Source: CAZQSL01 sp964595945
GTDB lineage: Bacteria; UBP15; UBA6099; JAJRTR01
Length of the DNA stretch: 19,258 nt
Direction: 5' to 3'
Assembly (NCBI GenBank): GCA_964595945.1
Contig: CAZQSL010000067.1
Location: 1 to 19,258, forward strand
A program made the position numbers and the translations under genes. Position 1 is the first letter of the stretch, and each line of letters begins with the position of its first letter. Of this stretch, positions 1 through 6,192 are shown piece by piece. The notes below the pieces were generated by a model. That model saw only the letters and a list, made by a program, of their open reading frames with translations. It did no database searches and was not told where the DNA came from.

Positions 1-353
1 GACAGGTTGCGTGTTTGCTGCTGCGTGTGGAAATCCTGCCGCTGCCATCCGGCGTCCTCGGGGGGCCAGCCTGATTTTCCCCCCTGACAGTTTTCCGTCA
101 ACACATTCTGGTTTTTCTCAAACTGCTCCCATCCAATATAACCCTCGTGCGCTCCCGGAATCAATGACAGCCACTGATTTCTGGGCCGCATAACACTTTG
201 AACTGCGTGGCTGTCCATCTTCATAGTGGCATACCTGCTGGGATTTTCCATAGGCATACGCGCCAGCAACTCCACCGTCTTCTCCCTCTCCTCGCGTAAC
301 CAGGCATTCTCAGTCGCAAGTTCCTCATACGTTGGCATGAGCCTTTTTTCCAT
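1..353 (-). pseudogene. Partial large serine recombinase-like ORF (mobile-element remnant), cut by the left edge
   Basis: An open frame of 117 codons starts at ATG 353 (alternative ATG at 338) and leaves the window on the left. Residues 59-88 contain NQWLSLIP, HEGYIGWEQFEKNQ and LTEN. This matches the end of the Recombinase domain of large serine recombinases, where the pattern is a Trp-Val-Leu-Ile-Pro stretch, His-x-Gly-Tyr-Ile-Ser-Trp-Glu-x-Tyr/Phe, then x-x-Asn-Gln. The N-terminal resolvase catalytic domain is missing. Residues 1-35 are instead Glu/Leu-rich (MPTYEELATENAWLREE), like the start of IS66-type transposases. Similarity seems to end at residue 88, so a frameshift or junction is likely there. 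Two in-frame TAG codons lie just upstream of the start. The arrangement suggests a decayed, chimeric relic rather than a working enzyme. The recombinase-like segment is fairly convincing; the IS66-like part is only suggestive. Confidence 0.5.
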
Positions 354-446
354 GCCTATATTCTACTACTTATTCGGGGAATTAATGGATGCTCTATTGT
401 GCGCTATCGTCCTGTATTTGGGCCGTGAATGGTAAAATATTACGCT

Positions 447-559
447 ATTGGTGAATCCGGGTTCATTGCTCATGCTAATTTCTTTACGGGATAATAGTGA
501 TAGGGATTATGAGTGTATTGCCGAAAATGGACGTTTTCCACATTGGTGAATCGTGGAAA
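447..559. repeat. 11-bp direct repeat, second copy forming a hairpin loop
   Basis: The word ATTGGTGAATC occurs at 447-457 and again at 542-552, start to start 95 bp apart. The second copy is exactly the loop of a 7-bp perfect stem (TTTCCAC 535-541 with GTGGAAA 553-559). This structure lies about 18 nt past the stop of the minus-strand gene ending at 577, so it could act as a 3' end stem-loop. No U-tract follows it on the minus strand, so it is not a canonical intrinsic terminator. The rest of 354-576 shows no gene. Confidence 0.4.
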
Positions 560-576
560 CAAGTTGGCAGCTCAGA

Positions 577-2232
577 TCACGGCCTGACTCTGTAGACGCC
601 TTTCGCGCATGATACATACATGGAATCAGTGGCTGGATCGCGCTCGATGTCGCTGATTCCGTTGCAAAGCAGCTGGGTTCTGATAATTGTGCCCTTAAGC
701 GCGTCGATCAGCCACAGGGTGCCGTCATACGCACCACCCGAGTAGAGGATGTCTCGCAATTCGTCATAGGCAAGAGCGCGGGACGTCATGGGGCCGTCGA
801 GTGTGCGCACGGTTTTCATCGAGGAAAGGTCCATTTCGATGATGCCCCCTGAGCGCCAGCCCGGCATGTATGCCCTGGCGGAGCCGGGTACTATCACAAG
901 GGGGCCGCCTGCGTCGCCAGTCATCATCATTGCTACTGGTTTCATCCTTACCGGATCAAGTCTGAGGATTACGCCGTGTCCGTTGAGGGCGTTCAGTCCT
1001 GCAACAGCATATATTGCATGGTGAAGTCCTGAGTATGCTGAGCCGAACGCACCTTCGCGATATGGCGTTGCGTTTGTATTTCTGAAATTCACCGATGTTT
1101 CGCCGGAGAAATGGTCCTTTGATACAGTGTGGATCACTGGTCGGACGGTGAATCTCAGATTGATGTGGCTGTCTGTCACTGTAATGCCTGACGCCGCAAT
1201 TCCGCCTTCTGGCGATACGGTTGCCGACCGGCTCACGGATATGCCGCATCCCGGTATCTCGTACAGGCGCGAACGCTGTGTGTCATAAGCGTATGTGGTG
1301 CGAGTGGCTGCGTCGGACTGGATGACGCGGATATCTCCGCCGGGCCTGAGGCGTTTTGTGCGTCCGGTTTTTATTTCATGCAATACAATGCCATCACGCC
1401 CAAGTGCGTAATACATCCGTCCGCTATCGGCGCATGGAGTGATGTCGTAAATCTTTTCACTCTTCGAAGGAGTGAATACCCTCGTCGCTTTTCCACTGCC
1501 TCCGGCTGGCGCGTAGTTGGCCGGCAGGATGCCCGATAGAGTCCATAGTGTAAGCGAAAGCACTATAGCGGCAAGTGTGAATTGTGTGGCGGCGCGGCTT
1601 CTGCCAGTCAGTGCGGCAGCAATGACACCTGCGCAAAGGGCGCATATCGCCAATGCCTGTATCGTCTGATTGATGCCGGCACCGGTGACGGAGACCGTGA
1701 CCAGACTTGACGTTGCGAGTACTGCGGCCACTATTACCGGAAAGCCAATGCGTTTCCCGGCAAGTCTCATCGCGGTCATACAAAACATACATGCCAGCAC
1801 AACGGCTGTCACGGGCGAAATCAATAGCGACCCTACCAGCAGGTGAAGAAATCCCCGCCATCTGAAAGTCAGTCCGCCGAACTGTCCCCCTGCAATGCTG
1901 CCGCCTGATGCCGCAAGGCACAAAACAGTGATCGCCATAAACACTGCGAAATCGTATGCCACACGGGAAAAGACACGCTTGTTGGAACTTGCTGGAGGAT
2001 CATTGGGACTCGCGATTTTAGCGGCTGCCGCAGCAGTTGAGAGGACATACGCTATGTACATGGCAAGCGGCAGTATGACATAATTGAGACTGATCGCGTT
2101 TTCAGCCCGTTGCAGTGATGCATCCACCGCTACGAAAAGTAACAGTCCATAGCAAAAAGCGTCGGCCGCCAGCATGAGCGGTAATGTAATTGCGTATCTG
2201 AAACCCTGTGGTTTTGAGTCTTGGCCGTTCAA
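577..2232 (-). CDS. Multi-pass membrane protein with C-terminal propeller-like domain, function unknown
   Basis: I do not recognise the family. With the chosen start the protein has 551 residues. About seven hydrophobic segments occupy roughly residues 11-237 (for example ITLPLMLAADAFCYGLLLFV and VVLACMFCMTA). They are followed by about 310 residues of short beta-like repeats with phrases such as YDITPCADSGRMYYALG, AYDELRDILYSGG and DSMYVSCAKGVYRV, the look of a beta-propeller of the NHL/WD/YncE kind, probably exported. The frame can be read from a TTG at 2292, but that overlaps the upstream gene by 64 nt. A TTG at 2232 overlaps the upstream TGA in a TTGA and has GACAGG nine nt before it, suggesting translational coupling, so I prefer it. 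The upstream gene also encodes a membrane-anchored propeller-like protein, so the two may act together. The start is uncertain; the coding call is solid. Confidence 0.75.
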   Translation of the reverse strand: MNGQDSKPQGFRYAITLPLMLAADAFCYGLLLFVAVDASLQRAENAISLNYVILPLAMYIAYVLSTAAAAAKIASPNDPPASSNKRVFSRVAYDFAVFMAITVLCLAASGGSIAGGQFGGLTFRWRGFLHLLVGSLLISPVTAVVLACMFCMTAMRLAGKRIGFPVIVAAVLATSSLVTVSVTGAGINQTIQALAICALCAGVIAAALTGRSRAATQFTLAAIVLSLTLWTLSGILPANYAPAGGSGKATRVFTPSKSEKIYDITPCADSGRMYYALGRDGIVLHEIKTGRTKRLRPGGDIRVIQSDAATRTTYAYDTQRSRLYEIPGCGISVSRSATVSPEGGIAASGITVTDSHINLRFTVRPVIHTVSKDHFSGETSVNFRNTNATPYREGAFGSAYSGLHHAIYAVAGLNALNGHGVILRLDPVRMKPVAMMMTGDAGGPLVIVPGSARAYMPGWRSGGIIEMDLSSMKTVRTLDGPMTSRALAYDELRDILYSGGAYDGTLWLIDALKGTIIRTQLLCNGISDIERDPATDSMYVSCAKGVYRVRP

Positions 2233-3485
2233 TTTGTTGAGCCTGTCAGTGATATTCTGTCGACTTTGAGTATCCCTTTTGTCGTGAAACAAACTATTCC
2301 GCCTTCGGTCGGGACAACGCGATGCAGTCCCTTGATAGCGGCATCGACTGCCGGGTTCAGCTTGAGGACTTTCAGGTGTTTGTCGAGGATTGCAAGCCTG
2401 CGGCCATCGACAAGATATATGAATTTTTCGTCACCAGCGAAATCATTCACATCACCGGCCCGTAGCCCGGCGGCACGTCCGATCAACTGCCACTTTTCTC
2501 CCTTTTTCACCAGCAGGCCCGGTGTTACCGTTATGTTTCTGATATATACCCGACCGAGTTCGACATCACTGGCGAGCGTTTCACGGCTGTCGTTGTCATA
2601 TCTGATCTTTTTGCCGTTTTTCAGATAAACAGTAATACCATCCCTGTCAACATCGGTCCTGTCGCCGAGCACACCATAGACACTTCCGGAAGTCGCAACC
2701 ATGAGTCGCCCATGAATATTGAGAATCCTGTTTATCCTTGCGCCACCACCATGTTCGGTGGCCTGGAAAAAGCGGTATTCGCCAGTCGCGCGGGTAATCC
2801 GTAGTATTCCCTGCGAAACCCCCATCCAGAAATGCTGCTGATCAGCATGGAAAGCGGTCAGGGGTTTACTCTTGTAGCACGACTCCCATCGCCATGCGGC
2901 GACTCCCCTGATCTTGTAATATCTCATCACGTTCAGCCCCTGATAATAGGGCGAACCTTCAGCAGAGTAAAAAATCCTGTCTCCCTCGCGCCGCGCGAAC
3001 AGGCCCGGGCCCGTATGCTCTGTGACAGTCCAGTGTGGGAAATTACCCCATTTGCCCGTCTTGATGTCGTACGTGCAAAGCATCCCCGTATTACCGGGGC
3101 GCACCCACAGTGTATTGCCCTCCAGCCTGAGCATGCCCGGCTCGCCGCCGAGACAATACTTGCGGTCATACTGGACATATTTGAATACTGCCGGTCTCGC
3201 GAGATCTACGATCCTGAATCCGCCCTGCCGGGCGATATACATTTTGCCGCCCGAAATGTCGGCTGCGGCTACGTATGAGCCGGTGTCTTCTGTCCTGCTG
3301 TTGCTACCCGGCAATTCTATTTTCGTGATGCCTGACGGCAGGCGCGACATCGTGGATTTACTGCCGGATGACTTGCCGGATGAATTAATCGTAAAAACGT
3401 TGAAGCAGACCGCCACAACAGCGATGGCAAATATCACCTGCCATAATTTCGCCACCTTGTTTCCTTGCAGTCTGACATTCGACAT
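2229..3485 (-). CDS. Single-pass membrane-anchored beta-propeller-like protein, function unknown
   Basis: The protein has 418 residues. A single hydrophobic segment near residues 14-32 (LWQVIFAIAVVAVCFNVFTI) is followed by a Ser/Gly/Lys-rich linker and a long beta-rich region. That region has repeated patterns such as GKMYIARQGGFRIVDL, GRLMVATSGSVYGVLG and IYLVDGRRLAILDK, typical of propeller blades in sensor-like exported domains. I see no catalytic motif. The start at ATG 3485 is chosen because an excellent AGGGAGGA lies 11 nt upstream and the membrane segment then sits close to the N-terminus; an in-frame TTG at 3584 would add 33 unlikely residues. It is the first of two genes, and its TGA overlaps the next start. 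It could read out a cell-surface ligand or polymer, but that is inference from fold appearance only. Confidence 0.8.
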   Translation of the reverse strand: MSNVRLQGNKVAKLWQVIFAIAVVAVCFNVFTINSSGKSSGSKSTMSRLPSGITKIELPGSNSRTEDTGSYVAAADISGGKMYIARQGGFRIVDLARPAVFKYVQYDRKYCLGGEPGMLRLEGNTLWVRPGNTGMLCTYDIKTGKWGNFPHWTVTEHTGPGLFARREGDRIFYSAEGSPYYQGLNVMRYYKIRGVAAWRWESCYKSKPLTAFHADQQHFWMGVSQGILRITRATGEYRFFQATEHGGGARINRILNIHGRLMVATSGSVYGVLGDRTDVDRDGITVYLKNGKKIRYDNDSRETLASDVELGRVYIRNITVTPGLLVKKGEKWQLIGRAAGLRAGDVNDFAGDEKFIYLVDGRRLAILDKHLKVLKLNPAVDAAIKGLHRVVPTEGGIVCFTTKGILKVDRISLTGSTN

Positions 3486-3814
3486 TTCCGAGTCGTTCCT
3501 CCCTGAAAAAGTATACCACATCACTGCCGGTGAAAAACACTTCGCACGCTGCCTGCTCAATAGCACGGTCGGGAAATCCGTCAATAAACATCACTGCAGG
3601 TAGCGTCGCAACACATAAGAAGCACGTTGCTGATGAGAGGCCACTGCTTAATGATCAGGGCTCTCAGTATTGCCGGTACAAGTCGATAACGGCAAATACC
3701 GTCCACGAAAGGAATAACCGCTGAGTCAAATCACATGTTTGAAGCGAATTGGCATACACATGCTCATCTGTGCCAGAGCCCCTCGGACGTACCATGCCAG
3801 TCCGCCGCCGGAGG
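3486..3814. other. 329-bp stretch without a recognisable gene
   Basis: This region lies between the start of the single-pass propeller gene and the 3' end of ribH. Apart from the ribosome binding site and possible -10 near 3497-3515 I find no coding frame with family resemblance, no tRNA-like T-arm and no good terminator. The short open frames here have no ribosome binding sites. The sequence just past the ribH stop is GC-rich (TCCGGCGGCGGA) but forms only a 4-bp stem. Confidence 0.6.
3497..3515 (-). promoter_or_regulatory. Possible extended -10 (TGG-TATACT) and strong ribosome binding site of the propeller-pair operon
   Basis: On the minus strand TATACT (3510-3515) is preceded by TGG, an extended -10 pattern, but there is no good -35. 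The AGGGAGGA ribosome binding site (3497-3504) lies 11 nt before ATG 3485. Transcription from this -10 would begin almost at the ribosome binding site, so the promoter call is weak. The ribosome binding site is firm and decides the start. Confidence 0.3.
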
Positions 3815-4279
3815 TTACATCTGTTTTTTCAGGTTTGCCATTTCGATGGCCGAAACAGCTGCGGAGTAACCCTTGTTGCCAGACTTGGTGCCTGCGCGTT
3901 CGACGGCCTGTTCTATTGTGTCAGTAGTGAGCACGCCGTAAATTGTGGGTACTCCGGTTTCGAGCGAAATAGCGCCGACTCCCCTTGTGATCGCGCTACA
4001 GACCTGATCGAAATGCGGTGTGCCTCCCCGGATGACCGCCGCGAGGCAAATCACGGCATCATAGTTACCCGATGCAGCCATCTGTTTTGCCACCAATGGT
4101 ATCTCCATCGCTCCCGGCACCCATGCCACGACGATTTCTTCCCCATTGCCTCCATGCCTTTTGATTGCGTCAAGAGCGCCATCCAGCAGACGTGTAGTTA
4201 TCAGATCATTGAATCTCGCCACCACCACCCCGAACTTCAGGCCTGTTGCTACAAGATTTCCTTCGATATGCTTTGTCAT
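3815..4279 (-). CDS. ribH: 6,7-dimethyl-8-ribityllumazine synthase (riboflavin biosynthesis)
   Basis: RibH condenses 5-amino-6-ribitylamino-uracil with 3,4-dihydroxy-2-butanone 4-phosphate to lumazine, the penultimate step of riboflavin synthesis, in the cytoplasm as an icosahedral or pentameric assembly. The 154-residue length is standard. Visible motifs are VVARFND (19-25, with the substrate-stacking Phe), VPGAMEIPL (54-62), AVIRGGTPHFD (81-91, catalytic His89), GVLTTDTIEQA (115-125) and ERAGTKSGNKG (127-137). GGAGG lies four nt before the ATG. The usual neighbours (ribBA, ribE, ribD, nusB) are not adjacent; the gene sits alone, 312 nt from the TPR gene upstream. I see no FMN riboswitch in its leader. 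Identification is confident. Confidence 0.97.
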   Translation of the reverse strand: MTKHIEGNLVATGLKFGVVVARFNDLITTRLLDGALDAIKRHGGNGEEIVVAWVPGAMEIPLVAKQMAASGNYDAVICLAAVIRGGTPHFDQVCSAITRGVGAISLETGVPTIYGVLTTDTIEQAVERAGTKSGNKGYSAAVSAIEMANLKKQM

Positions 4280-4591
4280 ATCGCCTCCACTTGTTATGCC
4301 CGCACTGTAATAGCCTACTCGCGCGGCATCATTGACTATTTTATCCCAAAGGTGGCAATAGTAGTAGAAGTAATCGAACGTTTAGCACAAAATGCTTTCC
4401 TGATTATCCCTGAAACTCAGTTGAGCGATGTAACATGAGATTTCAGAAAACGTGATCATTTCAGGAAAAATATAAAAGAGGGCATTGATGTTGCGTCGGG
4501 ACAGTTTACGCAATCGGAGAGAAATCCTCCGAACTCGTCCCGGGGAAACATTTGCGAGAGAAGTGGGACCAAACGATTTTCGAGGATAAGA
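4280..4591. other. 312-bp spacer between the TPR gene and ribH, with a structured element
   Basis: No coding sequence is supported here. The spacer holds a nested stem-loop (4497-4542), an AT-rich patch that on the minus strand reads CTCTTTTATATTTTT (about 4473-4487), and a weak -10-like TAAAAT about 60 nt ahead of ribH without a convincing -35. I found no FMN-riboswitch-like core. Confidence 0.5.
4497..4542 (-). terminator. Nested stem-loop 3' of the TPR gene (possible terminator or RNA element)
   Basis: An inner perfect 6-bp stem TCGGAG (4514-4519) / CTCCGA (4527-4532) with a 7-nt loop sits inside an outer perfect 6-bp stem CGGGAC (4497-4502) / GTCCCG (4537-4542). It begins about 50 nt after the TPR stop. 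A U-rich stretch follows only about 10-25 nt later on the minus strand, so termination is possible but not canonical. Confidence 0.4.
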
Positions 4592-5683
4592 TCAGTTGCC
4601 CACGATCAAGTGTATTCTCCGTTTTATCTGATCGTTAACATCGTCATCGCCATTGCTGTTGAGGTTAAGAAACCGGTAGTACGCTTTGACAGCGTCGCCA
4701 TATCTGCCGGTTTTTTCATAGGATTGCGCGAGACTGAGCGCATCCTGCTCGTGAAATGGGAAGAAACAAATGGCAAGCTCATAGTATAAGGCGGCGTGCT
4801 CGTAATCCTCGTCAATGAAATACTCTTCGGCCTTACTTCTGATTTCATCCTTGAATTCCTTGATTTCACCGTTGTTCATTCCATTTATGATCACATCTTC
4901 GATCTTCGTCAGATCGTGTGAGTGCTTGAGTTTTTTACACTTTTCGGCAATCTTCGAGACCTTGTCGAAGTCGTCCAGCATAGTGAACAGTTTGATCATC
5001 GTGCAATCAGGATATTGTTGTTCAAGTGAATAATCGAGATCAGACTTGTGTTTCGAAGCCAACAGTTCTTTCGCCTGCTCAATCCTGCCGTTTTTAGCGT
5101 GAGCAATCGCCATGTCTCTCCGGGCCTGATACTTCAAAAAAGAGATGTTGTAAGCAAAATACAAACTGTTGTAGTATTCTTCCGAATACGTGCCATAATC
5201 GGGTCTTGGCAATTTAGCGACAGCCGTATCGATAGTGTCCATGATCTCATCGAATACCTTGACAGTCATTTGATAATCATGCACGATGTCGAACACATTC
5301 ATTTTCAGCATGTGGAGTTTTAGCCCTATAATAATGTATTCCCCGGGTAGCTCGAAGATGGCATCATCGATGTTTAAAACTGCTTCATCATATCTGCCAT
5401 AACGAATATTTCTGCGTGCGAGGCCCTCGTATGATTTTGCCAGATAGAACTGCGCGTCATCGATTGTGTCCGCCTCAGCGCCACGAGTGAAATCCAGCGC
5501 CTTGCGGAGATAGTATACGGCTCCCTCATAGTCTCCGTAAGCTCTTTCGTCGAGCCCGGCGGCTATACATTCATGAATATTTGCGCATTGTGTTTCAAGA
5601 TTGCCAAATGTCATCGTCGCAAAACAGTGCCGACATAATGTGAACGAGACAGCGATCATTATCGAAAACAACCATTTGTTCAT
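4592..5683 (-). CDS. Exported TPR-repeat protein
   Basis: A 363-residue protein with a probable signal peptide (MNKWLFSIMIAVSFTLCRHC, cleavage likely after FA at residue 22). It then has helix-pair repeats of the tetratricopeptide type: DERAYGDYEGAVYYLRKALD, YGRYDEAVLNIDDAIFELP near residue 90, and DEDYEHAALYYELAICFFP / YEKTGRYGDAVKAYYRFL at the C-terminus. The middle is more divergent helical sequence. TPR arrays bind other proteins, so a scaffold role in the periplasm is likely; no enzyme motif is seen. ATG 5683 is preferred over ATG 5719 because AGGAG lies seven nt upstream and the signal peptide then starts at residue 1. It is probably the last gene of the operon starting at 8202, 53 nt after the PsbP-like ORF. 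Confidence 0.85.
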   Translation of the reverse strand: MNKWLFSIMIAVSFTLCRHCFATMTFGNLETQCANIHECIAAGLDERAYGDYEGAVYYLRKALDFTRGAEADTIDDAQFYLAKSYEGLARRNIRYGRYDEAVLNIDDAIFELPGEYIIIGLKLHMLKMNVFDIVHDYQMTVKVFDEIMDTIDTAVAKLPRPDYGTYSEEYYNSLYFAYNISFLKYQARRDMAIAHAKNGRIEQAKELLASKHKSDLDYSLEQQYPDCTMIKLFTMLDDFDKVSKIAEKCKKLKHSHDLTKIEDVIINGMNNGEIKEFKDEIRSKAEEYFIDEDYEHAALYYELAICFFPFHEQDALSLAQSYEKTGRYGDAVKAYYRFLNLNSNGDDDVNDQIKRRIHLIVGN

Positions 5684-5736
5684 CTGTTTGCTCCTGTTTT
5701 TTATACGTGATCTATTCATACCTGAATGATTCTCAG

Positions 5737-6117
5737 TTATTTAGTGATCGAATAAGATTTGTTGATATTTTTCACAAGTTCGGGCTTGGCGGCGTAAAGG
5801 TCAGAGGGAATGGAAAGCACTACTAAATATACATGATTACCTTTTTGAAATGTATTCAGGTCGATATGAATGTTTTCGCCGTCATCGGCGCGAAATTCGC
5901 CGGAGATCGAAATTTTGTTTTCCTTCTCCGAACCACTTAATTTCCCGGCCTTGAGTTTATTGAATTTTCCATAGATGTCGTTGATGCGTATCAGAACTGA
6001 AGGCAGGAGCGAACTGATCGCGTTGTCGACGCTGCATTCTTCGTCAGCGCATGGCAGTACAACGATGTTGAAAATGAAATCATCGTGCAAGTCGTGCTTC
6101 AGCTCGATCTTTCGCAT
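5737..6117 (-). CDS. PsbP/DUF1795-like domain ORF, in frame with the preceding gene across one TAA
   Basis: 126 residues from ATG 6117. The layout of strands, an amphipathic middle (SSLLPSVLIRINDIYGKF), a charged hairpin, then GNHVYLVVLSIPSDLY and KPELVKNINKSYSI recalls the PsbP/MOG1/DUF1795 alpha-beta fold, whose C-terminus usually reads like a Tyr-x-Leu strand, a short Asp-x-Tyr turn and a Phe/Ile-x-x-Ile-x-x-Ser-Phe/Tyr helix. This is a fold impression, not a firm family call. The 24 codons before the ATG are open and read ISIKCPNDFTLDVSDFGI, which looks like the missing first strand of the same domain. They contain no ATG, GTG or TTG and are preceded by the TAA of the transglutaminase gene in the same frame. 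The ATG has no proper ribosome binding site (GGA only three nt away). The ORF may therefore be the severed C-terminal domain of the upstream gene. Confidence 0.6.
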   Translation of the reverse strand: MRKIELKHDLHDDFIFNIVVLPCADEECSVDNAISSLLPSVLIRINDIYGKFNKLKAGKLSGSEKENKISISGEFRADDGENIHIDLNTFQKGNHVYLVVLSIPSDLYAAKPELVKNINKSYSITK

Positions 6118-6189
6118 TATTCCGAAATCGGAGACATCAAGCGTGAAGTCATTGGGACACTTAATCGATATGGGCAGGAATGGATCAAC

Positions 6190-6192
6190 TTA
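6190..6192 (-). other. In-frame TAA separating the transglutaminase-like ORF from its apparent C-terminal domain
   Basis: The frame of the 670-residue ORF continues without another stop for 150 codons after this TAA, to 5737. The context is CCC GAC TAA GTT GAT. The join would give a protein of about 820 residues. A nonsense mutation, a sequencing or assembly error, readthrough, or two genuine genes with a rare start are all possible. The coherence of the residues just after the stop favours a recent split. Confidence 0.55.

Noticed and set aside
3586..3814. Possible tRNA or small RNA gene in the spacer before ribH
   Set aside because: I found no T-arm-like GTTCRANNC motif and no cloverleaf; only weak short stems.
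3749..4438. 229-codon plus-strand open frame across ribH
   Set aside because: It is antisense to ribH, whose identity is certain; the Cys/His-rich translation looks random.
4280..4496. FMN riboswitch ahead of ribH
   Set aside because: No conserved RFN-element core sequences are visible in the leader.
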